Part shown: in pieces, positions 16,802-25,093 of the stretch
How positions within the stretch are numbered: position 1 is the first letter of the stretch
How the letters are laid out: the number at the start of each line of letters is the position of its first letter
Assembly: GCA_947501695.1 (NCBI GenBank)
Contig: CANMWO010000002.1
Coordinates: forward strand, 310,001-374,000
Direction of reading: 5' to 3'
Length of the DNA: 64,000 bases
Source of the DNA: an uncultured Sphingomonadaceae bacterium
GTDB taxonomy: Bacteria; Pseudomonadota; Alphaproteobacteria; Sphingomonadales; Sphingomonadaceae
Program-made: the position numbers and the translations under genes
The notes under the pieces: generated by a model
Told to the model about the DNA's origin: nothing
Database searches by the model: none
What the model saw: the letters and a program-made list of their open reading frames with translations, nothing else

Positions 16802-17087
16802 CTGCCGCTTCTTTCTCGGCTTCCTCCGCCACCTGTCGCTTAACGAAAGATCGCACCATCTTGATCGGTACAACCCAGGTCTGGGCCAAACCGATAATCA
16901 CCAACACATAACCAACTGCTGCCGGAATATTAGCCAGCCGGCCCAAGGATATCGCGATGCCGAGCATGAGAATCGCAATACCGAGCAAGCGGATGATACT
17001 GACCATGAAATGCAGTGCCTTTGCCTGCTTTTCCTTTTCAGGGTCAGCGACATAAATCGGGTCTTCAGATTTTTCAGGCTGGGTCAT
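16785..17087 (-). CDS. small two-helix membrane protein
   Basis: A 100-residue protein with a charged N-terminus, two membrane helices (about 27-49 and 54-78; IIRLLGIAILMLGIAISLG and VGYVLVIIGLAQTWVVPI) and an acidic/Lys-rich C-terminus. Start overlaps the HAD gene stop by 4 nt (ATGA) and its end overlaps the ATP12 gene by 17 nt, so all three are probably translationally coupled. Position before an F1 assembly chaperone hints at an energy-membrane role, but no family is recognised. Confidence 0.7.
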   Translation of the reverse strand: MTQPEKSEDPIYVADPEKEKQAKALHFMVSIIRLLGIAILMLGIAISLGRLANIPAAVGYVLVIIGLAQTWVVPIKMVRSFVKRQVAEEAEKEAADEKIL

Positions 17088-17737
17088 TGGCTCAGGGTCT
17101 CATATAGTTCATCCATGGTCATAGCCACAGTAAGCGCACCAGCAGTGAGCAATTCCTCGCGATCATGATAGCCCCAATCGACACCTATGGGACGCACGCC
17201 GGCGTTAACGCCCATCTCCATATCAAAACTGGTGTCACCAATCATTGCTGTCGTTTCTGCAGCAGCGCCAGCTTCGGATATCGCTAGATCCACCATCGCG
17301 GGATGTGGCTTGGACGGATGGCGATCGGCGGTCTGCAATGTCACAAATCGATTGGTCAGCCCGTGGAGTTCGAGCACATGATGAAGCCCGCGATCCGATT
17401 TTCCGGTGGCAACGCCAAGCATCCAGCCATCACTTTCGAGCCGGTCAATTAGGCCCAGCAAACCATCATAAAGTGGCTCATGCACACTGCCCTGTTGGCG
17501 CAGTTCGAAAAATCCGTCGCGGTAGGACTGAGTCACCGCTGTAACCAGTGCATCTTCCTGATCAGGTAGCAGCTGGCGGACGGCTTCCTGGAGACTAAGA
17601 CCTACAATCCGGCGGGTCTGGTGATGGTCGGGCGGGGTCAGTCCGTGCGTGATGAAAGCCTGATCCATCGAAGCGCAGATATTGGCCTGACTATCAACCA
17701 TAGTGCCATCGCAATCAAACAGGGCTAGCTTATTCAT
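17084..17737 (-). CDS. HAD family phosphatase (phosphoglycolate phosphatase-like)
   Basis: A 217-residue haloacid-dehalogenase-type hydrolase. Motif I is LFDCDGTMVDSQ with the nucleophile Asp near residue 8, motif II GVATGKSD near 110, Lys in KPHPAMV near 145 and motif IV MIGDTSFDMEMG near 167. The cap-1 helical insertion (residues about 18-85) matches Gph/PGP relatives that detoxify 2-phosphoglycolate or act on other sugar phosphates. Overlaps neighbours by 4 nt on both sides. Family firm, substrate uncertain. Confidence 0.88.
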   Translation of the reverse strand: MNKLALFDCDGTMVDSQANICASMDQAFITHGLTPPDHHQTRRIVGLSLQEAVRQLLPDQEDALVTAVTQSYRDGFFELRQQGSVHEPLYDGLLGLIDRLESDGWMLGVATGKSDRGLHHVLELHGLTNRFVTLQTADRHPSKPHPAMVDLAISEAGAAAETTAMIGDTSFDMEMGVNAGVRPIGVDWGYHDREELLTAGALTVAMTMDELYETLSQ

Positions 17738-18369
17738 TTAGCGCTAAACTCCCGTATCATATGCGCCACGGCTCGGCGCCCTATGGCATCAAGCGCATCA
17801 GCAGCATTGTCTCGAGCAACGGCAGGTTTATTCTGGCTAAACTTCGCGGTTGGCCGCCACGCCTTAATTTCCATCTCGAAACCGACAATCGCATCGACCA
17901 TCTTGTCAAATTTACCGGCATCCATTTTGTCGCGGTGCCATGGTTTCTTCGGTGCAAGCTTAGTTTCATTCTGCTCGGCTATGTCATCCAACAGCGCGAC
18001 AAGACCTTCCCGCTCCATTTCCCGGACGGGGCCTTCCAATTCCAGCGACAGATAATTCCATGTCGGAACTTGGTCATCTATGCCGTACCAATCTGGGCTA
18101 ATGTAAGCTTCCGGTCCGTTGATCACACAAAGCACCGTCAGGCCGGTGATCGATTTCGTCAGCGCATTGCCGCGTGACAAATGAAATTGCAGCGCGCCGT
18201 CGCCCGTTGAAAAAACTGGTACATGAGCAACGCGGGGGCCATCTGGCGTGGTCGCGAAAACCATGCCGAAGCCGATTTGGGCGATCAGCGACTCAAGTGC
18301 TGCCCGCTCGTCGGCATCATTATGGTCATTGCCCGACTTGGGCCATCGAAACGCGGGATCGGGATGCAT
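17734..18369 (-). CDS. FMN-binding split-barrel protein, PaiB-like
   Basis: A 211-residue protein of the PaiB / FMN-binding negative transcriptional regulator family. Marks are the N-terminal MHPDPAFRW, the barrel segments GFGMVFATTPDGPRVAHVPV and LQFHLSRGNAL, the PEAYISPDWYG motif, VPTWNYLSLELEG and FDKMVDAIVGFEMEIK. PaiB represses sporulation and protease genes in Bacillus, but many homologs are probably flavin-dependent enzymes. It starts within the preceding stop (TAATG) and overlaps the HAD gene by 4 nt. Family firm, role in this organism unknown. Confidence 0.88.
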   Translation of the reverse strand: MHPDPAFRWPKSGNDHNDADERAALESLIAQIGFGMVFATTPDGPRVAHVPVFSTGDGALQFHLSRGNALTKSITGLTVLCVINGPEAYISPDWYGIDDQVPTWNYLSLELEGPVREMEREGLVALLDDIAEQNETKLAPKKPWHRDKMDAGKFDKMVDAIVGFEMEIKAWRPTAKFSQNKPAVARDNAADALDAIGRRAVAHMIREFSAK

Positions 18370-19652
18370 TAACGGCCCTTTTGTTTGACTTTGGCTTTGT
18401 GCGGCATGTTTTTCTTATGCGTGGCCTTTCCGGCATTGGGGCGCTCACGCTTGGTCGGCTTGCCCGCCTTGGTCGGCTTGCCTTCATTTTCGCCACGCCC
18501 GCGCCGTTCGCCACGTTTGTCCTTGCGGATTTGCTTGGCATGGGCGCGGCCCTGCTGTTTGCGCACCGCTTTGCCACCGGGCTTTTTCTCATCCAGAACG
18601 AGATCGCCCAAGTCGAGATCAAGGCCGAGATTTTCGATAGTCTCGGCAAAATGCTTGGGAAGCTCGGCCTTCACATCCAGACTATGGCCATCAGGATGTT
18701 CAATTTTCAAGCGACGAGCGTGCAGATGCATTTTCCGGCTGATAGATCCAGTCAAAAAGGCTTCTTTTCCGCCATATTTACCGTCGCCCAAAATCGGATG
18801 GCCGATTGCGGCCATATGGACACGAAGCTGATGCGTACGTCCGGTAAAAGGCTGCAACTCTACCCAGCAAGCGCGGTTGCCAGCACGTTCGATAATCCGA
18901 TAGCGCGATTTTGCGGATTGCCCGTGTTCTTCATCGACATGCATTTTTTCGCCGCCGGAGCCCGGTTGTTTCGACAAGGGCAAATCGATCATGCCATCGG
19001 CAATTTCCGGAACACCCATGACCAGCGCCCAATAGACTTTGCGCGCAGTACGTCCGGAAAAGCGCTTGGAGAAAAAGGAAGCAGCTCCGGGCGATCGCGC
19101 CAATAGGATCGCACCACTGGTATCCTTGTCCAGCCGGTGCACCAGCTTGGGCCGGCCTTTTGCATCATAGGTTAGTGCGTCAAGTAGCCCGTCCAGATGG
19201 GTTGTTGTCTTGCTACCACCCTGCGTCGCTAGGCCGGGCGGTTTGTTGACCACAATGGCGGACTTATCTTTGTGGATGACCAATTCTTGTGCAAAACTTA
19301 TTTGATCTTGCGACAGATCCGAACGCGGTTTGGCAACTCGGCCTGGCCGTTCTATCTCGGCGGGAGGTACGCGAATGACTTGGTCTTCTTTGATGCGATC
19401 TCCGGGACTGACCCGTTTGCCATCGAGCCGCAACTGTCCGGTCCGTGACCATCGCGACACGACATTAAACGGCACATCTTCCATATGGCGTTTGAACCAG
19501 CGGTCGAGCCTTATATCATCATCGTCTGCGGACACGGTAAATTGCCGGACATCAAGCACTTTCAGCGCCTGCTTCTGTTCCTTGAGCTTACCCTGGCCTT
19601 TCGGCTTTTCCTCTTCGGAACCGCTCTCGGCCGTGGGATCAAATGTCGTCAT
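18369..19652 (-). CDS. RluA/RluC family 23S rRNA pseudouridine synthase with basic C-terminal tail
   Basis: A 427-residue rRNA or tRNA pseudouridine synthase. After an acidic N-terminus, an S4 RNA-binding domain (DIRLDRWFKRHM, near 45-105) precedes the catalytic domain with HRLDKDTSGAILLAR, whose Asp is the nucleophile, and the motif GRTHQLRVHMAAIGHPILGD. Beyond about residue 330 comes a long Lys/Arg/Gly-rich tail (GKPTKAGKPTKRERPNAGK), longer than in E. coli RluC and probably an extra RNA-contacting segment. The start is the ATG at 19652, overlapping crcB by 4 nt; upstream in-frame codons to 19742 lie inside crcB. Confidence 0.92.
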   Translation of the reverse strand: MTTFDPTAESGSEEEKPKGQGKLKEQKQALKVLDVRQFTVSADDDDIRLDRWFKRHMEDVPFNVVSRWSRTGQLRLDGKRVSPGDRIKEDQVIRVPPAEIERPGRVAKPRSDLSQDQISFAQELVIHKDKSAIVVNKPPGLATQGGSKTTTHLDGLLDALTYDAKGRPKLVHRLDKDTSGAILLARSPGAASFFSKRFSGRTARKVYWALVMGVPEIADGMIDLPLSKQPGSGGEKMHVDEEHGQSAKSRYRIIERAGNRACWVELQPFTGRTHQLRVHMAAIGHPILGDGKYGGKEAFLTGSISRKMHLHARRLKIEHPDGHSLDVKAELPKHFAETIENLGLDLDLGDLVLDEKKPGGKAVRKQQGRAHAKQIRKDKRGERRGRGENEGKPTKAGKPTKRERPNAGKATHKKNMPHKAKVKQKGR

Positions 19653-20026
19653 GCTATCGCCCTCACCGCCATTAAGCCTGCAAATAGCGCCAGCACTGAG
19701 CCGATGACGGACAGCAATGCATAGCCCAAGGCCATGCCCCAATTTCCGCGCTCAATCATATTCAAAACTTCCAAACTAAAGGCCGAGAAGGTCGTAAAAC
19801 CACCCAGCAAACCGACGCCAAGCAGCAATCGCCACGGCTCATCGACAAAATCACTCCGCGCCAGCACACCGGCGAGCACGCCCATTAACAACCCGCCCAG
19901 TAAATTGGCGATCAACGTCCCAAAAGGAAGGCCCGTTCCACCCCAATGAAAAACCAGCCGCCCGAGATTATAGCGTGCGGCTGCACCAACCGCGCCGCCA
20001 GCCATGACAAGAAGGGTTGCGTTCAT
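19649..20026 (-). CDS. crcB: fluoride exporter CrcB/FluC
   Basis: Dual-topology fluoride channel subunit of 125 residues with four membrane helices. Signature elements are GGAVGAAARYNLGR at the start, GTLIANLLGGLLMG with the conserved Asn, and LLGGFTTFSAFSLE with the phenylalanine box lining the pore. It dimerises to expel fluoride. It sits 9 nt after the RHH gene and overlaps the RluA-type gene. I see no crcB-type fluoride riboswitch upstream; the gene lies inside a coding train. Confidence 0.94.
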   Translation of the reverse strand: MNATLLVMAGGAVGAAARYNLGRLVFHWGGTGLPFGTLIANLLGGLLMGVLAGVLARSDFVDEPWRLLLGVGLLGGFTTFSAFSLEVLNMIERGNWGMALGYALLSVIGSVLALFAGLMAVRAIA

Positions 20027-20035
20027 GACGCTGCC

Positions 20036-20299
20036 TTAGTCGGCTTGGGCGGAATTTCCAAGCAGATCATGTGTCAGCCACAAGCGGATCGCTGTGGCAA
20101 GGCCCGGCGGTTCATTGGCATCCAGCCGCTGAACGTCAATTTGCGCTACCAAAGCATTAATCGGCACACCTTGTTTTTCTGCCGCCGTTCTGAGCAATTC
20201 CCAGAATAAGGGCTCCAGCGTGATCGACGTTTGATGGCCGGCGATCGTGATACTGCGCTTGACCGGCGGATGAAAAATATCTTGTGTATCTAAATCCAT
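20036..20299 (-). CDS. ribbon-helix-helix domain protein
   Basis: An 87-residue protein with a short beta strand (VKRSITIAGHQTSITLE) and two helices (LFWELLRTAAEKQGVPINALVAQID), the pattern of the alphaproteobacterial RHH_4 class. It is probably a DNA-binding dimer or a small scaffold. Its start overlaps the hemH stop by 10 nt, unusual for a regulator and pointing to coupled expression. No toxin partner is adjacent, so an antitoxin reading is not supported. Confidence 0.78.
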   Translation of the reverse strand: MDLDTQDIFHPPVKRSITIAGHQTSITLEPLFWELLRTAAEKQGVPINALVAQIDVQRLDANEPPGLATAIRLWLTHDLLGNSAQAD

Positions 20300-21306
20300 C
20301 CAGCCAGTTCCCGGCGCACCAGATTGTCGAGCAGATCTATACCGATATCGCTGTCATTGAGACAAGGTATATAGGCAAAACGCTCCCCGCCCGCGGCCTC
20401 GAAATCTTCTTTGCCGCGTATCGCCAACTCTTCGCAGGTTTCCAGACAATCGCTCGAAAATCCCGGTGCAAATATGGCGACTTTTTTCTTGCCCTGTTGG
20501 GCCAATTCTTCGAGCGTCAGATCAGTGGCTGGCTCCAGCCATTTAGCCGGACCAAAGCGGGACTGGAAAGCAATGGTCAGCTCTCGCCCCATTGCTTCCG
20601 ACAATAGCCGCGCTGTTTTCTGGCAATGACAATGATAAGGATCGCCCAATTCCAATGTCCGTTTCGGCATACCATGAAAACTCGCAATCACTGCGTCCGG
20701 TTCAAAATCCAAGGCTGCAAGACCAGCCTCCAAGCTGGATTTCAACGCCGCGATATAGAAGGTGTCATCATGATAAGGTGGCAACATGCGGATCGCTGGT
20801 TGCCAGCGCATCGTCTTGACCGCATCAAAAACCGCATCATGCACGCTGGCTGTCGTCGCACCGCTATATTGGGGATAAAGCGGTGCCACCAAGATCCGTT
20901 CACAACCCGCATCTTTCAATGCCTGCAAGCGACTGGGAACGCTAGGATTACCATAGCGCATCGCCCAGTCGACGTGAACATCATCGCCATATTTGCCCGC
21001 CAGCGCCTCTGCCTGACGCCGCGTATAAACAGCAAGAGGTGAACCTTCGTCGGTCCATACCAAGCTATACGCATGGGCCGACTTTTTGGGGCGCGTATTC
21101 AGGATTATCCCGCGCAATATCGGCTGCCAGAGAATATCCGGGATTTCGACAACCCGTTTGTCAGACAGAAATTGCTTCAGATAGCGTTTCACCGCTTTTT
21201 TATTCGGTGCATCCGGGGTCCCGAGATTGACCAACAAGAGCCCAACCTTCCCAGTTTTTACCGTAGGATGCCCAGCGGGCAAATGATCAAGCGTCTGCAT
21301 AGTCAT
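20290..21306 (-). CDS. hemH: ferrochelatase
   Basis: Last step of heme synthesis: inserts ferrous iron into protoporphyrin IX at the inner membrane face. 338 residues, normal length. Recognised by GKVGLLLVNLGTPDAP, the YGNPSVPS segment, VAPLYPQYSGATTASVHDAV, the catalytic-His motif ASFHGMPKRTLELGDPYHCH and the acidic-site region FAPGFSSDCLETCEELAIRG. The CHC pair near residue 220 is typical of alphaproteobacterial enzymes. Start overlaps the molybdenum hydroxylase gene by 4 nt. Confidence 0.96.
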   Translation of the reverse strand: MTMQTLDHLPAGHPTVKTGKVGLLLVNLGTPDAPNKKAVKRYLKQFLSDKRVVEIPDILWQPILRGIILNTRPKKSAHAYSLVWTDEGSPLAVYTRRQAEALAGKYGDDVHVDWAMRYGNPSVPSRLQALKDAGCERILVAPLYPQYSGATTASVHDAVFDAVKTMRWQPAIRMLPPYHDDTFYIAALKSSLEAGLAALDFEPDAVIASFHGMPKRTLELGDPYHCHCQKTARLLSEAMGRELTIAFQSRFGPAKWLEPATDLTLEELAQQGKKKVAIFAPGFSSDCLETCEELAIRGKEDFEAAGGERFAYIPCLNDSDIGIDLLDNLVRRELAGWI

Positions 21307-23609
21307 GAAGCCTCAGAAAATAACGGTAGCTGACGGAAACGGAGACCCGTAGCGGAGAACAACGCATTTGCGATGGAAGGAGCGACAGCTGGCACGCCAA
21401 TTTCTTCAACCCCAACCGGCTCCTCTTCACTACGGATAAACTCTATCTGTATGGGCGGGATTTCCGCCAGTCGTGGTAAGGACAGATCACTCATTCGGCG
21501 AGCGATTGGCAATCCCTTATGGAATCGGGTTGCCCCACCCAAGGCCATAGAAAGCCCATAGATGATACCACCTTCAATCTGTTGCCGTGCGATATCGGGA
21601 TGAATGATCCGACCAATGTCGACAGTCGCGGAAATACGTCTCACTCTTAGCCCGCTCGCTCCGCGATTGGCGCTCACTATAACCGCAATATGGCCACCGC
21701 GCATTGAGTGACAGGCGAGCCCCTGACCACTGCCATCAAGACCGCCATCCCATCCCGCCATCGCCGCCACACCAGTTAAACAGCGGGCCAAACGAGGGCG
21801 TCCTGACATCATTTGCATACGATAGGATAAAGGTTCGATTTTTGCTCTCGCAGCCAGTTCATCGATAAAGGATTCGATAAAAAAGGCATTATAGCTATCG
21901 GCATTGCTGCGCCAGTTGCCCGTTGGTGCACCCACGTAGGCCGGATGGTGGTCCAGCGTGAAATTGGCAATATTATAGGCCACATCGGCGCCCGCTATCG
22001 CTTTGATATCCGCCTCACCTATCGACGCGCGCATCGCCTCGATCTCGTCCATTCCTCGCACCACACGCTTGCTTTGCTCTCTTGCAGCAGCGGGCGCGGC
22101 AACCTTGACTTGCAGCGCCTGTATTCGGCCCGCTTTATCGGTCGCAGCATCAAGCCGCGCAGCAGCAGGCGCTCGATAGTGGTCATGCATCATCTCTTCG
22201 GCACGCGACCAGATTAACTGCACTGGTCTTGCCATTTTTTTGGCTATGAAAGCGACCTGAGCTGCGATCTTGCTATCGAGGTTGCGGCCAAAAGACCCGC
22301 CAGCAAGCATCGGATAAAGCGTCACGTTGTCGGCACTGATCTCAGCTGCTTCTGCCGCGGCCTGCACGGCTGCGGCAGGCGCCTGCGTAGCAAGCCATAA
22401 TTCCAGTCGTCCATCACGATATTCCGCAGTAGCGGTTCGGGTTTCGATCGGCGCGTGCAGAGCGGCCTCAACCTGATAGAGCGCCCGGAAACTATTATGC
22501 TCGTCAAATGCTGGCTTGGTCTCTCCGCGGCTGGCAAACCGAGTACCCGGCCCTTCTTCCAGTGCTTTTTCCAATGTTACATCAACCGTGTCGCTATCTG
22601 GCAACAAACCAGTTGTTTCAAACATCGGACTCATTTTATCGAGCGCCTGATTGGCCGCCCACCAATTGGTTGCGACAGCGGCAATCCAACGATCATGCTC
22701 GACCACATCGACAAGGCCGATAATCTTACTGGCCCCTTCGCGATTAAACGATTTTAAACGGGTCGCGCCAATTGGTCCCTGCCGGATTGACGCATATACC
22801 AAATCCGGCAAGCGAATATCGCCAGCGAAGTTGGCCGAACCATCCAGTTTCGCAGGCAGATCGAGACGAGGAACATCCTGCCCGACGAGATTGTTCACCG
22901 GATTGGACCGTAATGGTATGGGATCGGGTAGATCCTGTTTCAGTGCACCGACGGCCAATTCGCCAAAGCGCAGTTTATTGTCGCCATTTGCAACAAAGCC
23001 ATTTTCGACAACGCAGGATTCCCAGGAAACATACCATTTTTCACCCGCAGCTTTGCTAAGCAAGACGCGCGCCGCCGCGCCTGCTTCCCGAAAACTGTGC
23101 GAATAAGCTGGGACAGAAGCGGAATCGGCCGTCACGATAAAATCATTTCGGGTCGCAACATTCTTGGCCACCCAGGTTGCCATCTCTTCGTCCGTTAATT
23201 TTCCAACGCCAGGCGGTAACAAGGTTTCCGCCCATTGCTGCGCCAGATAGCTATTGGCGTAGAGAGGATTAATCGGTGCCGGCTCAACCGCTATAGTGCG
23301 CCAATCTGCTCCGAGTTCATCGGCCAATATCTGTGGCAAAACAGTATAGACGCCCTGCCCCATTTCGCTTTGGGGCACCACAACGGTAACCTGCCCCTCT
23401 TTGGAGATTTTGAGATAAGCACCAAAGATTTCTTCATTTTCGGTAGCGCTAATGTTCGGCTCGTAAGCGCGAGGCCAAATGGCCCAGGCCAGCACCAATC
23501 CCGTCGCTGCGCTGCCCCCGATCAGGAAATTCCGGCGCGTAAAAAGCTTGGCGCTTTTGCCATCCTCTTTCGGTTCGATTTCTGTTTCCGGCTCAGTCGG
23601 CATTGTCAC
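21303..23609 (-). CDS. molybdenum hydroxylase large subunit (isoquinoline 1-oxidoreductase beta / aldehyde dehydrogenase type)
   Basis: A 768-residue xanthine-dehydrogenase-family molybdopterin-binding subunit. A Tat-type signal is present near residue 25 (RRNFLIGGSAATGLVLAWAI), so the enzyme is exported folded. Then follow VVVPQSEMGQGVYTVLPQIL, the molybdopterin segment GGSFGRNLDSKIAAQVAFIA and the C-terminal EEIGVPAVAPSIANALFSATG, which keeps the glutamate expected to be catalytic. Enzymes of this subfamily oxidise N-heterocycles or aldehydes with a separate [2Fe-2S] subunit; no such small-subunit gene is adjacent. It overlaps the CoA-binding gene by 17 nt and hemH by 4 nt. Substrate unknown. 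Confidence 0.88.
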   Translation of the reverse strand: MTMPTEPETEIEPKEDGKSAKLFTRRNFLIGGSAATGLVLAWAIWPRAYEPNISATENEEIFGAYLKISKEGQVTVVVPQSEMGQGVYTVLPQILADELGADWRTIAVEPAPINPLYANSYLAQQWAETLLPPGVGKLTDEEMATWVAKNVATRNDFIVTADSASVPAYSHSFREAGAAARVLLSKAAGEKWYVSWESCVVENGFVANGDNKLRFGELAVGALKQDLPDPIPLRSNPVNNLVGQDVPRLDLPAKLDGSANFAGDIRLPDLVYASIRQGPIGATRLKSFNREGASKIIGLVDVVEHDRWIAAVATNWWAANQALDKMSPMFETTGLLPDSDTVDVTLEKALEEGPGTRFASRGETKPAFDEHNSFRALYQVEAALHAPIETRTATAEYRDGRLELWLATQAPAAAVQAAAEAAEISADNVTLYPMLAGGSFGRNLDSKIAAQVAFIAKKMARPVQLIWSRAEEMMHDHYRAPAAARLDAATDKAGRIQALQVKVAAPAAAREQSKRVVRGMDEIEAMRASIGEADIKAIAGADVAYNIANFTLDHHPAYVGAPTGNWRSNADSYNAFFIESFIDELAARAKIEPLSYRMQMMSGRPRLARCLTGVAAMAGWDGGLDGSGQGLACHSMRGGHIAVIVSANRGASGLRVRRISATVDIGRIIHPDIARQQIEGGIIYGLSMALGGATRFHKGLPIARRMSDLSLPRLAEIPPIQIEFIRSEEEPVGVEEIGVPAVAPSIANALFSATGLRFRQLPLFSEAS

Positions 23610-24030
23610 CCTTCATCAAGCCAAGCCGAGGAATTTCGATTTTCGGACAACGATCCATAACGACAGCCAGACCGGCTTCCTCTGCCCGTTCGGCGGCTGG
23701 CCGGTTGATCACATTCAGCTGCAGCCATACCGATTTTGCGCCAACAGCTATGGCTTCATCAACCACGCTTCCGGCGGCCTCTGAATTGCGGAAAATATCC
23801 ACCATATCGATGGGTCCTGCCATCTCATCCAAGGACGATGCAACCTCTACGCCGTGCAACTTTTGTCCCGCCAGCCCCGGATTGACGGGCACCATATCAT
23901 AGCCCTGATCGATCAAAAATTTAAGGATGCGGTTGCTGGCACGCTCCGGTTTAGCGGATGCCCCCACCAGAGCGATACGTTTTGTTTCGGTCAACAGACG
24001 GGCAATATCCTGATCAGTTTCCAAAGGCAT
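23593..24030 (-). CDS. CoA-binding domain protein (YccU-like)
   Basis: A 145-residue single Rossmann-fold protein: RIALVGASAKPERASNRILKF gives the nucleotide loop, followed by GYDMVPVNPG, GPIDMVDIFRNSEAA and AKSVWLQLNVINRPAAERA. It corresponds to the CoA-binding half of succinyl-CoA synthetase alpha without the catalytic part, as in E. coli YccU. Function unknown; possibly a CoA sensor. It lies 29 nt after apbC and overlaps the next gene by 17 nt. Confidence 0.88.
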   Translation of the reverse strand: MPLETDQDIARLLTETKRIALVGASAKPERASNRILKFLIDQGYDMVPVNPGLAGQKLHGVEVASSLDEMAGPIDMVDIFRNSEAAGSVVDEAIAVGAKSVWLQLNVINRPAAERAEEAGLAVVMDRCPKIEIPRLGLMKGDNAD

Positions 24031-24059
24031 GGCCGGTCTTTCCCTTCCCTATGAGCGTC

Positions 24060-25022
24060 TTATTGGTTATCCAACCATGTCGCGAGCTTTTTGGCAATAT
24101 CATGGAAAGCTTTTCCCTGCAGACTATCGTTATAAGCTGGCGGTATGCCGCCATCACTCGACTTACGAATTTCGATGTCGAGAGGAACCCGCCCAAGGAA
24201 CGGCATGCTCATCGTCTTGGCAGCCGCTTCCGCACCGCCAGCACCAAAGGGATCGCTAACTTCGCCGCAATGAGGGCATATATAACCTGCCATATTTTCA
24301 ACCATACCGATGAGCGGGATTTTAGCCTGCTCAAACAAATCAACCGCTCGTACCGCATCCATCAAGGCAAGGTCTTGCGGCGTAGAAACAATCAACGCAC
24401 CGACTGGTTTGTGATTTTGCATCATCGATAATTGCACATCACCCGTGCCCGGCGGCATGTCGACGATCAGAAGTTCGGTATCACCCCAATGGGCATCAAT
24501 CAGTTGTTCCAGCGCCTTGCCTGCCATTGGTCCGCGCCATGCGATCGCCTGACCGGGCTTTGCCAGATGGCCCATCGACAGCACCGGAATATCATATTCA
24601 TTCGGTACGGGAATAAGCTGCTTGCCTTCGGCTTCCGGACGACGGCCTTCACAATTTAACAGGCGTGGTTGGGAGGGACCGTATATATCAGCATCAACCA
24701 TGCCCACTTTGTGGCCCAAGGCTTTCAGTGCAATGGCAAGATTGGTAGACAATGTTGATTTGCCAACACCACCTTTGCCACTGCCGACAGCGATCAGGCG
24801 GCGTTCGATTTTCTCGGCTGTCATAACGACATCAACTTTTTCGACGCCATCAAGCTCCAGCAGCTTGCCTTTTACGGCAATTTCAATCTGTCCGCGGTCA
24901 CGAACATCCAGTCCGCTTACATTTAATACCAAAGAAACACGCGCGTCATCAAAACGAACAGCGCTAAATCTTCCACTTGCGACCTCGCTAAGAGCCGCCT
25001 CAATCATAGAAATATCAGTCAT
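24060..25022 (-). CDS. apbC: Mrp/NBP35 family Fe-S cluster carrier ATPase ApbC
   Basis: Cytosolic P-loop ATPase of 320 residues that carries and transfers [4Fe-4S] clusters. An N-terminal MIP18-type (DUF59) domain covers about 1-75. The deviant Walker A GKGGVGKSTLSTNLA follows near residue 100, then VDADIYGPSQPRLL, VDMPPGTGDVQLSM and the cluster-binding CPHC near residue 255. First gene of the leftward overlapping train and divergent from hflK across 71 bp. Supply of Fe-S clusters would suit the molybdenum hydroxylase downstream and the Fe-S proteins elsewhere in the window. Confidence 0.94.
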   Translation of the reverse strand: MTDISMIEAALSEVASGRFSAVRFDDARVSLVLNVSGLDVRDRGQIEIAVKGKLLELDGVEKVDVVMTAEKIERRLIAVGSGKGGVGKSTLSTNLAIALKALGHKVGMVDADIYGPSQPRLLNCEGRRPEAEGKQLIPVPNEYDIPVLSMGHLAKPGQAIAWRGPMAGKALEQLIDAHWGDTELLIVDMPPGTGDVQLSMMQNHKPVGALIVSTPQDLALMDAVRAVDLFEQAKIPLIGMVENMAGYICPHCGEVSDPFGAGGAEAAAKTMSMPFLGRVPLDIEIRKSSDGGIPPAYNDSLQGKAFHDIAKKLATWLDNQ

Positions 25023-25093
25023 TTGCTTCGCATAGTTACACTTTTATCGGATTGACACTGTTTTTCTGACCTCACGCTACCTATAAAGAAAAC

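Noticed and set aside
20036-20299. RHH protein as antitoxin of a toxin-antitoxin pair
   Set aside because: No small toxin gene is adjacent; neighbours are hemH and crcB.
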